This document shows, piece by piece, positions 35,140 through 43,817 of a DNA stretch of 64,000 nt. The DNA is taken from positions 112,698 to 176,697 of the forward strand of contig NZ_JAFMPW010000009.1 of the NCBI RefSeq assembly GCF_026126425.1, written 5' to 3'. The position numbers were made by a program, and so were the translations under genes. The notes beneath the pieces were generated by a model. That model was not told the DNA's origin and did not search any database. It was given only the letters and a program-made list of their open reading frames with translations. This DNA is from Muriicola sp. Z0-33. Lineage in GTDB: Bacteria; Bacteroidota; Bacteroidia; Flavobacteriales; Flavobacteriaceae. The number at the start of each line of letters is the position of its first letter. Positions within the stretch are counted from its first letter, which is position 1.

Positions 35140-35967
35140 TTAAAGATTATAAAACTTCATTGCATTCAAACCCATGATCGCCTGCTTTTCATCGCTGCTC
35201 AAACTATCAATGAATCCTGTTACCAAGTGGAGTACCTGGCCATAATTTCCAGCTACCAGACAAACGGGCCAATCGGAACCGTACATTATCCTATCCGCCC
35301 CAAAAGCATTGAGTGCCAGTTCCATATAGGGGTAGATTTGTTCAGATGTCCAATGCTGATAGTCCGCTTCAGTAATCATACCGGATAATTTGCAATATAC
35401 GTTTTCATGTTTCCCAATTTCATTCATTAAGACTGCCCAGCCATCATAGTACTGATCCTTTATATATGGTTTAGCTATATGGTCTATTACAAATTTTTGA
35501 TGAGGAAAATGCCTGACAAATTCCAACGTAGCCCCTAATTGGTGGGGAAAAATCAGGATATCATAGGTGTAATCGTATTTTTCCAGATATGATATTCCTT
35601 TTAAAAAGTCTGATCGCAATAAAAAATTGTGATCTGCCTCTCCTTGCACAATATGGCGCCATCCTTTGATTTTCTTTTGATGATGATACTTTTCTAACGT
35701 CCCATCTATGCTACTATCTCTTAGATCTGCCCACCCAACAACACCTTTAATGAACTCATGCTCCGATGCAAGCGAAAGGAGAAAATTTGTTTCATCAAGT
35801 GTCTGATCGGCCTGTACTGCGACGCAGCCATCAATACTATGCTGTTTGTAAACTTTCTTAAGATCTGAAGGTAAAAAGTCTTTCCGAATAATGGCCATAT
35901 CGTCATCAATCCAGGAATGTTTATCACTATTGTAGATCCAAAAATGCTGATGTGCGTCTATTTGCAT
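35140..35967 (-). CDS. Amidohydrolase family, L-fuconolactonase-like
   Basis: A 275-residue TIM-barrel hydrolase of the amidohydrolase 2 / COG3618 group. Metal-site HxH is in DAHQHFW (His6, His8). FVIDHIAKP and the late MYGSDWPV supply further ligands. The length, the DAHQHFW opening and the neighbours match L-fuconolactonase, which opens fuconolactone to fuconate in the non-phosphorylative pathway. A rhamnonolactonase role cannot be ruled out. Confidence 0.88.
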   Translation of the reverse strand: MQIDAHQHFWIYNSDKHSWIDDDMAIIRKDFLPSDLKKVYKQHSIDGCVAVQADQTLDETNFLLSLASEHEFIKGVVGWADLRDSSIDGTLEKYHHQKKIKGWRHIVQGEADHNFLLRSDFLKGISYLEKYDYTYDILIFPHQLGATLEFVRHFPHQKFVIDHIAKPYIKDQYYDGWAVLMNEIGKHENVYCKLSGMITEADYQHWTSEQIYPYMELALNAFGADRIMYGSDWPVCLVAGNYGQVLHLVTGFIDSLSSDEKQAIMGLNAMKFYNL

Positions 35968-36027
35968 TATTCACAAGTTATTATTGGCTAACAAAATACC
36001 ATTATTTTCAATTAGACCGCTGGCACC

Positions 36028-37680
36028 TTAAAGCGATATACCCCGTTTCCAGGGAATAAAGTCGTCCTGTCCAAGTCTGACTGCTGCCGGAATTGCTTCT
36101 CCACTGGCCACTTTTATGATATATTCTAAAAGTTCTTCGCCTTTACTTTCTATTGTAGCTTCTCCGGTGATTATATCCCCCGTATTGAAATCGATAAGAT
36201 CTTTCATTCGTTCACTCAGGGCGTTATTACTACTCATTTTTATTACCGGAGCCACGGGATTTCCTGTAGGTGTCCCAAGACCCGTTGTAAACGCAATGAT
36301 ATTGCAACCAGATCCTGCAAGGCCCGTAGTGCTCTCAACATCATTACCAGGAGTGCATAAGAGGTTTAAGCCTTTTTTGGTGGACTTTTCAGTATAATCC
36401 AGGACCTGAGTAACCAATGATGAACCTCCTTTCTTAGCCGCACCGGCAGACTTTATTGCGTCTGTTATTAGTCCGTCTTTGATGTTCCCCGGCGACGGAT
36501 TATTAGCAAAGGCAGAGCCCAATGCCTCTGCCCGGGCAGAATAGCGATCCATAAGTTCAGCAAACTTAGCTGCGTCATCATTTGTAGCACAACGATTAAT
36601 CAGCTCTTGTTCCACCCCATTTAATTCGGGAAATTCCGATAAAATTGTAGTGCCTCCCAAGCCAACTATTAAATCTGATGCATGTCCTAATGCCGGGTTG
36701 GCCGATATTCCAGAGAAGCCATCAGAACCTCCACATTCCAGACCCAGGACCAATTTGCTCAATGGCGCAGGCATTCTATTTACTTTATTTGCTTCCGTAA
36801 GACCTATAAAGGTCTGTTTCACTGCTTGTTCTATAAAATGCCTTTCACTTTTACTCTTTTGCTGTTCAAGGATATAAAGTGGTTTGGAGAAATTAGGATC
36901 TCTCTGTGCAATTCCTTCCTGCAGTGCTTTAACTTCCGCATTCTGACATCCCAAACTTAGCACAGTAGCTCCTGCGACATTTGGATTAGTAATATAACCT
37001 GCCAAAAGATTGCATAGTGTTTCAGAATCTAAACGAAACCCTCCGCAACCTCCGTCGTGCGTTAAAAATTTAATACCGTCAACATTAGAAAAAACCCTGT
37101 TTTGCTTCACATCTTCAGCGCTCAGTATAATCTCGGACTCCAAAAGCTGTTCTGTGGTAGCTCCTTTTTTGTAACGGTCTACCAGGGTATCTGTATCTAC
37201 TATAAAATCTGTTGTGGTAGGGTAACCCAAAGATTTTAGTAAGGCAGATTTTAGTACTTCAACATTTCTGTTTTCACAAAAGACCATAGGAATTACAAGC
37301 CAGTAATTTGCTGTGCCTACAGACCCGTCGGCCCTGTGATACCCTTTAAAATATCGATTATTCCAACGCTCAATATTGGGGGGCTGCCATTGCGCCTTCT
37401 CACCTCCCAAACCATATTCGGCTGAGGCATGAATTACATTAGTTGTAGTTAGTACCTCTCCCTTCGAAATGTCTGTAGTGGCCTTTCCAACCAAAGCACC
37501 GTACATGAAAATTTCATCTCCAGCCTTTAGGGCATTGAGTAGAAATTTATGTTTTCCCTGAACATCCGTTACAAGCGAAAAATTATTCTTATCAATGTGT
37601 ATTTCGGTTCCTTTTGAAAGATCTTTCAAGGCTACCAAAACATTGTCTTTTTCATGTAATCTTAAATAAGGTACTTTCAT
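36028..37680 (-). CDS. UxaA family dehydratase (altronate/fuconate dehydratase-like)
   Basis: A 550-residue enzyme with an N-terminal SAF domain (about 1-90), a central UxaA domain with THDGGCGG (near residue 210) and LGCQNAEV, and a C-terminal domain with GLECGGSDGFSG, TPGNDVESTTGLAGSGCN and FTTGLGTP. The family dehydrates sugar acids such as altronate or galactarate, using an iron-dependent site. In this operon it would convert L-fuconate (or a similar acid) to the 2-keto-3-deoxy acid. First gene of the minus-strand operon and head to head with the alcohol dehydrogenase. Confidence 0.9.
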   Translation of the reverse strand: MKVPYLRLHEKDNVLVALKDLSKGTEIHIDKNNFSLVTDVQGKHKFLLNALKAGDEIFMYGALVGKATTDISKGEVLTTTNVIHASAEYGLGGEKAQWQPPNIERWNNRYFKGYHRADGSVGTANYWLVIPMVFCENRNVEVLKSALLKSLGYPTTTDFIVDTDTLVDRYKKGATTEQLLESEIILSAEDVKQNRVFSNVDGIKFLTHDGGCGGFRLDSETLCNLLAGYITNPNVAGATVLSLGCQNAEVKALQEGIAQRDPNFSKPLYILEQQKSKSERHFIEQAVKQTFIGLTEANKVNRMPAPLSKLVLGLECGGSDGFSGISANPALGHASDLIVGLGGTTILSEFPELNGVEQELINRCATNDDAAKFAELMDRYSARAEALGSAFANNPSPGNIKDGLITDAIKSAGAAKKGGSSLVTQVLDYTEKSTKKGLNLLCTPGNDVESTTGLAGSGCNIIAFTTGLGTPTGNPVAPVIKMSSNNALSERMKDLIDFNTGDIITGEATIESKGEELLEYIIKVASGEAIPAAVRLGQDDFIPWKRGISL

Positions 37681-37912
37681 CAATCTGCTTTTGCGAAACG
37701 ACTTATGATATTGATTATATAAATTATTACCTAACCCACTAAAATTGGCACAAAGCCGATCAGATAGTGAATAAGATCGAAAGTAAATAAACTTATTTAA
37801 ATTCTAATAATTAAGTAATTTACATAAAATAGTTTCGTAAACAGATTTTTAAATTTGGATGAACTTATTATATGCTACCTAATCTGGAAACTTACTTTTA
37901 GTAACATTGGAT
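37681..37912. promoter_or_regulatory. Divergent control region of the sugar-acid operons
   Basis: A 232-base AT-rich region between the dehydratase operon (leftward) and the alcohol dehydrogenase operon (rightward). It holds a perfect inverted repeat TAAATAA-AC-TTATTTA (37784-37799), a good operator candidate for co-regulation of both operons. No convincing pair of promoter boxes was found. No GntR, LacI or AraC gene lies nearby. Confidence 0.5.
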
Positions 37913-39031
37913 ATGAAAAGAAAATGTAAAGCGGCAATTGCTACAGGTGATGGGAATTTTATAATAGACTATGTCAGCCTGAGTGAGCCGGGACCGGATG
38001 AGGTTTTGGTAAAAATAAAGGCAGCAGGTTTATGCCATACAGATTACGATTCCCTTAGTTGGGGTAAGCCCATAGTAATGGGGCACGAAGGCGCCGGAAT
38101 CATTTCGGCCGTCGGAGCAAAAATAACCGATTTGGTTGTTGGCGATTCCGTGATTCTAAATTGGGCTACACCCTGTAGAAACTGTTTTCAGTGCAAGCTA
38201 GGTAATGAACATATTTGCGAGAAGAATTCACCGGTAATTGCCGGGGGGAATGGGTATACTGAAGGGCATGCGCATCTGGATGGAACTACTTTCAGGGGAG
38301 AACCAATAGAACGCTCATTTAATCTGGGGACGTTATCCGAATATGCTCTGGTAAAGGCTTCTGCAGTTGTTCAAAACCCATCACAGGAAATGCCTTTTCC
38401 AGCTGCCAGTATCATTAGTTGTGGGGTAATGACCGGATATGGGTCTGTAGTGAACTCGGCAAAAGTCTTACCGGGAAGCTCTGTTGTGGTTCTGGGAACA
38501 GGAGGTGTTGGTCTGAGTGTTATTCAGGGGGCAAAAGTTGCTAATGCAAGCAGGATTATAGCTGTTGATATTAATGAAGACCGCCTTCGGTTGGCCAGGA
38601 AATTTGGAGCTACAGATGTAATAAGGGCGGAAAAAAAAGACAAGGGGCTTTTGGAGGCCGCCAAAGCCGTAAAACAATTAACTGATGGCAGAGGAGCAGA
38701 CTATGCATTTGAATGCACAGCAGTTCCTGAACTGGGCGCAGCACCTCTGGCAATGGTTCGAAATGCCGGAATGGCGGTACAGGTTAGTGGGATAGAGCAG
38801 GAGATCACAATTGATATGAATTTGTTCGAATGGGACAAGATTTATATTAATCCACTTTATGGAGGATGCAATCCAACAAGAGACTTTCCAAAAATTGTAG
38901 CGCTTTATGAAAGGGGAGAACTATTACTAGACCAAATGGTAACACAAAAATATGCTCTTGATGATCTTAATATGGCATTCCAGGATTTGTTAGAAGGAAA
39001 GAATGCAAAGGGAGTTGTTGTATTTGATTAA
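37913..39031 (+). CDS. Zinc-dependent alcohol dehydrogenase (class III-like)
   Basis: A 372-residue MDR enzyme. Catalytic zinc ligands are Cys41 (GLCHTD), His58-Glu59 (GHEGAG) and a later Cys in IISCGVMTGYG. Structural zinc cysteines are at 88, 91, 94 and 102. The nucleotide loop is VLGTGGVGLSV. It resembles class III/aryl-alcohol dehydrogenases. In a fucose-type pathway that ends in lactaldehyde it could oxidise or reduce lactaldehyde; this is inference. It is separated from the esterase by eight bases. ATG at 37913 was preferred to TTG six bases upstream. Confidence 0.88.
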   Translation: MKRKCKAAIATGDGNFIIDYVSLSEPGPDEVLVKIKAAGLCHTDYDSLSWGKPIVMGHEGAGIISAVGAKITDLVVGDSVILNWATPCRNCFQCKLGNEHICEKNSPVIAGGNGYTEGHAHLDGTTFRGEPIERSFNLGTLSEYALVKASAVVQNPSQEMPFPAASIISCGVMTGYGSVVNSAKVLPGSSVVVLGTGGVGLSVIQGAKVANASRIIAVDINEDRLRLARKFGATDVIRAEKKDKGLLEAAKAVKQLTDGRGADYAFECTAVPELGAAPLAMVRNAGMAVQVSGIEQEITIDMNLFEWDKIYINPLYGGCNPTRDFPKIVALYERGELLLDQMVTQKYALDDLNMAFQDLLEGKNAKGVVVFD

Positions 39032-39039
39032 TTTTAACC

Positions 39040-39831
39040 ATGTTCAGGACATCAGAAATCTCAGACCCTCAGTACGCAAGTAATAATCTGAGGTTTATAA
39101 CGGTAAAATCTCAGCAGCTTAAAGGAAGGGGCGATATTTGCGTTTTTGTTCCTCCTTTAGATAATCTTAATGAAGTTTCATTAGTGATTCTATTACATGG
39201 TGTCTATGGCAGCTCCTGGGCCTGGTCACAAAAAGGAGGGGTGCATGTCACTGCATGGGAGATGATGCAAAAAGGGTTGATAAAACCGATGGTAATCGCT
39301 ATGCCTTCAGATGGCCTTTGGGGCGATGGTTCCGGATATATGCCTCATGCCGATAAAAATTATGAAAAGTGGATAGTAGAAGATGTACCAAATGCAGTGA
39401 TGCAACACCTTCCTATGGTTACTGCTAAGTCTGCACATTATATCGCTGGCTTATCTATGGGTGGTTTTGGAGCTTTGCGCCTTGGAGTGAAATATTCTGA
39501 AATATTTTCTGCGGCTTGCGGTCATTCTTCAATTACTTCCTTAGATCAGATGCAATTATTTGTAGAAGAATCCATAGAAGAATATTTACAGGAAGATAAA
39601 ACTGAAAACTCGGTATTTGGAATTATCCAAAAAAATACAAACCGCTTGCCAAGGATTAGATTCGATTGCGGAACTGAAGATCCACTATTAGATCATAATA
39701 GATTACTACATCAACAATTATTGAAAAACAACCTTGAGCATATTTATGAAGAATTTGCCGGTGGCCATGAATGGGCGTATTGGGAGGAACATATAAAGAA
39801 GACCTTGCTTTTCTTTGAAGGAATTCATTAG
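39040..39831 (+). CDS. Alpha/beta-hydrolase, esterase D-like
   Basis: A 263-residue serine hydrolase of the putative-esterase group. LLHGVYGSSWAW forms the oxyanion region, GLSMGGFG holds the nucleophile Ser139, and DCGTEDPLLD and GGHEWAYWEEH supply the Asp and His. No signal peptide is seen, so it is likely cytoplasmic. It might remove acetyl or similar esters from imported sugars, or hydrolyse S-formylglutathione-like thioesters as esterase D does next to class III dehydrogenases. The pairing with a class III-like dehydrogenase makes the latter worth considering. Confidence 0.85.
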   Translation: MFRTSEISDPQYASNNLRFITVKSQQLKGRGDICVFVPPLDNLNEVSLVILLHGVYGSSWAWSQKGGVHVTAWEMMQKGLIKPMVIAMPSDGLWGDGSGYMPHADKNYEKWIVEDVPNAVMQHLPMVTAKSAHYIAGLSMGGFGALRLGVKYSEIFSAACGHSSITSLDQMQLFVEESIEEYLQEDKTENSVFGIIQKNTNRLPRIRFDCGTEDPLLDHNRLLHQQLLKNNLEHIYEEFAGGHEWAYWEEHIKKTLLFFEGIH

Positions 39832-40042
39832 ATACTTCCGTTTTGAGGTATCACGGTTGCTGTTTTTAAGTGCTTTTGTCTTAATTTAGAAAATCATAGC
39901 AGATTTAATCTTCTTTATGATCAGATTTCCGCAAAGGATCAAAAGGTTTACTAGAGAAGATTCACTTAAGGTTAGTATCGTTTGATGCCGTAGAGGGGAT
40001 TATCTGTGTGCAAAAAGTTTTGAAACGACCTAAAAACAATTG

Positions 40043-40696
40043 ATGGAGCAGAAATTAGCGAAAAAAATAAATGATAATGGCATAATTGCCGTTTTGATAA
40101 TTGATGAATTAAAGCATGCCATACCCCTGGCAAATGCACTTTTAAAGGGAGGGGTTAGTATTATTGAACTCACATTGCGAACCCCGGTGGCCATTGATGC
40201 TGCCAGAGCCATCAAAAGAGAGGTGCCGGAAATTACCCTGGGTTTTGGAACCGTACTAACCACAGAACAGGTGAAGGCAGTTGTTGATGTAGGTGCCGAT
40301 TTTGCCGTTTCTCCAGGCTGTAACCCGAAAATCATTGTTGAAGCGCACAAACAAGGCTTACCATTTGCACCTGGGGTCATGACTCCTACCGATATAGAAC
40401 TGGCCGTACAAGAAGGGTGTCGAATCCTTAAATTCTTCCCTGCGGCAACCGCTGGGGGGATGAAACACTTAGAAAGTATGTCGGCTCCATATCAGCATTT
40501 GGGTTTAAAATTTATCCCTTTGGGGGGATGCAATATTAACAATGCCGAGTCGTATCTTAGGTCTCCGTTGATTACTGCAATAGGGGGGACCTGGTTGGCA
40601 AAGCGCCCCTTAATTCTCTCTGAAGACTGGGACGCCATTACAAATAATGCATCTGAAATTAGAACACTTATTAACCAAACAAGAGGAAATCTGTAA
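40043..40696 (+). CDS. eda: KDPG/KHG aldolase
   Basis: A 217-residue class I aldolase. ELTLRTP (residues 42-48) carries the Glu/Arg pair, LGFGTVLT and SPGCNP line the site, and the Schiff-base lysine is Lys130 in LKFFPA. It splits 2-keto-3-deoxy-6-phosphogluconate into pyruvate and glyceraldehyde-3-phosphate; homologues also take phosphogalactonate or non-phosphorylated keto-deoxy acids. Followed by a KDG kinase after 56 bases, the standard end of alginate, pectin and uronic acid breakdown. Confidence 0.94.
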   Translation: MEQKLAKKINDNGIIAVLIIDELKHAIPLANALLKGGVSIIELTLRTPVAIDAARAIKREVPEITLGFGTVLTTEQVKAVVDVGADFAVSPGCNPKIIVEAHKQGLPFAPGVMTPTDIELAVQEGCRILKFFPAATAGGMKHLESMSAPYQHLGLKFIPLGGCNINNAESYLRSPLITAIGGTWLAKRPLILSEDWDAITNNASEIRTLINQTRGNL

Positions 40697-40752
40697 GATA
40701 GCAAGAGCGCTTATTATCGATTTTATTACCACATTATTATATTGAATTTAAA

Positions 40753-41841
40753 ATGAAAACAATTGTAACATTCGGAGAAATAATGGGAAGGTTAGCCGCC
40801 CCCGGGAATTTACGGCTGCGTCAAACACGTAATTTAGAAGTTACCTATGCAGGGGCCGAGGCCAGTGTGGCGGCTTCGATTTGTAATTATGGGGGTAAAG
40901 CACGTTACGTGACTGCCCTCCCTAAACATGCTCTTGCGGAAGCCACATTGGATACTGTTAGATCAGTAGGAATCGATACAGATTTTATCTTGCGAACAAA
41001 TGATGGTCGGTTGGGATTGTATTTTCTCGAGACAGGTGCAAACCAGCGACCCAGTAATGTAGTTTATGACCGGGCAGATTCAGCGATATCTATAACCCCG
41101 GCCGACCAGTACGACTGGAAAGGTATTTTTAACGGGGCTCAGTGGTTGCACTTGAGTGGCATAACTCCTGCTTTGTCAAAAAATGCAGCTGAAGCCACTT
41201 TGGTGGCAGCAAAGGAAGCAAAAGCGGCTGGGGCATCAGTTTCAATAGACCTTAACTTTCGGGGAAAACTATGGAAATGGGATCCCTCAAAATCTGCTCA
41301 TGAATTGGCACAGGAAACCATGCGGGGAATCTTGCCTTTTGTTGATGTAGTTGTAGGTAATGAGGAAGATTGCCATGATGTATTGGGAATACAGGCCGGT
41401 GATACTGATGTACATTCAGGGACATTAGATACATCCAGATATCCAGATGTGGCTAGACAGGTGGCGAAACAATTTCCAAATCTCAGTAAGATAGCCATTA
41501 CCCTCCGTGAGAGTCTATCTGCAAGTCATAACAATTGGGGGGCGATGCTTTATGATGCTAAGTCAGACCAACCATTTTATGCGCCTTTAAACGATGAGGG
41601 AAATTACCAGGCCTACCAAATCAGGAATATCGTTGATCGGGTGGGGGGAGGAGATTCTTTTGCTGCTGGGTTAATTTTTGCCATGACTACTCCGGAATTG
41701 AATGATACTCAGACAACAGTAGATTTTGCAGTGGCAGCCTCTTGTCTTAAACATTCAATAAAAGGGGATTTTAATTACAGTACCAGAGCAGAAGTAGAAA
41801 AGCTGATGGGCGGAAACGCCTCGGGCAGGGTAGTGAGATAA
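40753..41841 (+). CDS. kdgK: 2-keto-3-deoxygluconate kinase-like PfkB sugar kinase
   Basis: A 362-residue PfkB-family kinase. Opening TFGEIMGRL, sugar-binding YAGAEASVAASI, and the ATP/catalytic signature DRVGGGDSFAAGLIFA near the C-terminus with the catalytic Asp. The pairing with KDPG aldolase supports KDG (or the galactose-derived epimer) as substrate. A fructokinase reading is less likely given the context. Confidence 0.88.
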   Translation: MKTIVTFGEIMGRLAAPGNLRLRQTRNLEVTYAGAEASVAASICNYGGKARYVTALPKHALAEATLDTVRSVGIDTDFILRTNDGRLGLYFLETGANQRPSNVVYDRADSAISITPADQYDWKGIFNGAQWLHLSGITPALSKNAAEATLVAAKEAKAAGASVSIDLNFRGKLWKWDPSKSAHELAQETMRGILPFVDVVVGNEEDCHDVLGIQAGDTDVHSGTLDTSRYPDVARQVAKQFPNLSKIAITLRESLSASHNNWGAMLYDAKSDQPFYAPLNDEGNYQAYQIRNIVDRVGGGDSFAAGLIFAMTTPELNDTQTTVDFAVAASCLKHSIKGDFNYSTRAEVEKLMGGNASGRVVR

Positions 41842-41930
41842 GATTTGTACTTAGTTGTCAAAGCTGCCATTCAAAATTGTTTGGATCACAATTTTCAACT
41901 ACCTATTATTAAATGTGCGTAACTCTTGAA

Positions 41931-43808
41931 ATGAATTATAAATACACATGTTTCTGCATCTTATTATTGTTATGCTACAACAGTTGTAAAAAAAATGACC
42001 AGCTCCCTCAGGAAACACCCAATATTGTGTGGCTGGTATCTGAGGATAATTCCAAGCATTTTTTAAGGCTGTATGATAAGGACGGGGCACCTATGCCCCA
42101 TATTGAGGCCCTGGCAAAAAAAGGAGTCGTATTCAACAATGCATTCTCTAACGCCCCCGTATGTTCTGTAGCCCGAAGTACGATAATTTCAGGATGTTAC
42201 GCTCCCCGTGTAGGGGTGCAATACCATCGCAAAATGTCATTGGCACCTATGCCAGAAGGTTTAAAAATGTTTCCCGAATATTTAAGGGAGGCCGGTTATT
42301 ATACTACAAACAATGCTAAGGAGGATTATAATTTTATTAAGTCGGATAGCGTATGGGATGAATCTTCAAAGGAGGCAACCTATAAAAATCGGAAATCGGG
42401 ACAGGCTTTTTTCCATGTTCAGAATTTTCATGGCACCCATGAAGGACAATTGCACTTTAGCAAAACCCATATGGACAGTAGCACAACCAGAACCCCAATA
42501 GATAATGTTGCGGTTTTTCCTTACCACCCAGACACTCCTACCTATCAATTTACGAATGCCTACTACAGAGATTTGCATCAGAAAGTAGACATGCAAATAG
42601 GGGATTTTCTTGATCAGTTGGAAAATGATGGTTTAATGGATGATACTATCATCTTTTATTATGGAGACCATGGAGGAGTACTCCCCAGAAGCAAAGGTTA
42701 CATATATGAAAGCGGGCTGCACGTACCTATGGTGGTATATGTTCCTGAAAAGTGGAAACATTTGGCCCCTCTCAAAATGGGAAGCAGAACCGATGCTTTT
42801 GTGCAGTTTATTGACCTGGCCCCGACGGTTTTGAATTTGGCAGGGGTAGATCTTCCCAATCAAATTGACGGCAAACCCTTTCTGGGGAAATCAGTGACCA
42901 ATGAACATTTTAATCAAAGAAATACCGCCTTCGGCTATGCAGATAGGTTCGATGAAAAATATGACCTGGTACGCTCTGTTCGAAAAGGAAATTATAAATA
43001 TATCCGTAATTATCAACCATTCAATATAGATGGTCTATATAACTTTTATCGTTATAAAATGCTCGCTTATAGAGAATGGGAAGAGCTTTTTGACAAAGGC
43101 GAGCTCAATGAAGCACAGGCACAATTTTTTAACTCACGCTCGGCCGAGGCATTATACAATATAGAAGAAGATCCGCATGAAATCCATAATCTGGCCAGAG
43201 ATAAGTCTTATGAAGGGATACTCCATGAACTTCGGACAGCTCTGCAGTATCAGGTAAAATCCATGCCTGACCTGAGTTTTTATCCCGAGTCCTATTATTT
43301 GGATAAGGGTATTGCGAACCCGGTTGCTTTTGGACAGCAAAATAAAATTGAAATATCACAATTAGTTGATATAGCAGATCTTAGTCTTACCACCTTCTCA
43401 AAAGCACAGAGCAAATTGGAAAACGCGCTTAACTCGGAGAATTCCTGGAAGCGGTATTGGGCCCTCATTGTTTGCAGCTCTTTTGGAAAACAAGCCGCTC
43501 CTTTCTTTAGAATTGCGGAGGAAATGGCTGTAAATGATAAGGAAAATCTAGTTCGTATAAGAGCTGTGGAATTTTTAGCATTAAATAAAAGATCCATGCC
43601 AAAGGGGATATTGAAGGAGATCGTTAAAGGGGCCAGGACCGAGAGCGAAACCAACTTGGTGTTAAATAGTATTGCGCTTTTGTCTACTGTGAATCCAGAC
43701 CTTGAAATTCATATCTCCAAGTCGCTTTTCCCTTCGGATTGGGTAGATCGGGAAGGGGATTTGGTGAACCGTAGAATAGACTTCATCAATGGTAATAATA
43801 ATCCATAA
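41931..43808 (+). CDS. Sulfatase with atypical CSVAR site and C-terminal helical extension
   Basis: A 625-residue sulfatase lipoprotein. The leader ends in NSCKK (Cys19). NIVWLVSEDN is the first metal region; the maturation motif is CSVAR (78-82), which has Cys and Arg in the right places but Val then Ala instead of x-Pro/Ala-x. FYYGDHGGVLPRSKGYIYE is the later metal site. After about residue 490 come 130 residues of helical, HEAT-like repeats. It is followed within nine bases by another sulfatase. The ATG at 41931 was chosen over one at 41913 because it fits the signal peptide better. Confidence 0.88.
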   Translation: MNYKYTCFCILLLLCYNSCKKNDQLPQETPNIVWLVSEDNSKHFLRLYDKDGAPMPHIEALAKKGVVFNNAFSNAPVCSVARSTIISGCYAPRVGVQYHRKMSLAPMPEGLKMFPEYLREAGYYTTNNAKEDYNFIKSDSVWDESSKEATYKNRKSGQAFFHVQNFHGTHEGQLHFSKTHMDSSTTRTPIDNVAVFPYHPDTPTYQFTNAYYRDLHQKVDMQIGDFLDQLENDGLMDDTIIFYYGDHGGVLPRSKGYIYESGLHVPMVVYVPEKWKHLAPLKMGSRTDAFVQFIDLAPTVLNLAGVDLPNQIDGKPFLGKSVTNEHFNQRNTAFGYADRFDEKYDLVRSVRKGNYKYIRNYQPFNIDGLYNFYRYKMLAYREWEELFDKGELNEAQAQFFNSRSAEALYNIEEDPHEIHNLARDKSYEGILHELRTALQYQVKSMPDLSFYPESYYLDKGIANPVAFGQQNKIEISQLVDIADLSLTTFSKAQSKLENALNSENSWKRYWALIVCSSFGKQAAPFFRIAEEMAVNDKENLVRIRAVEFLALNKRSMPKGILKEIVKGARTESETNLVLNSIALLSTVNPDLEIHISKSLFPSDWVDREGDLVNRRIDFINGNNNP

Positions 43809-43817
43809 TACAATAAA

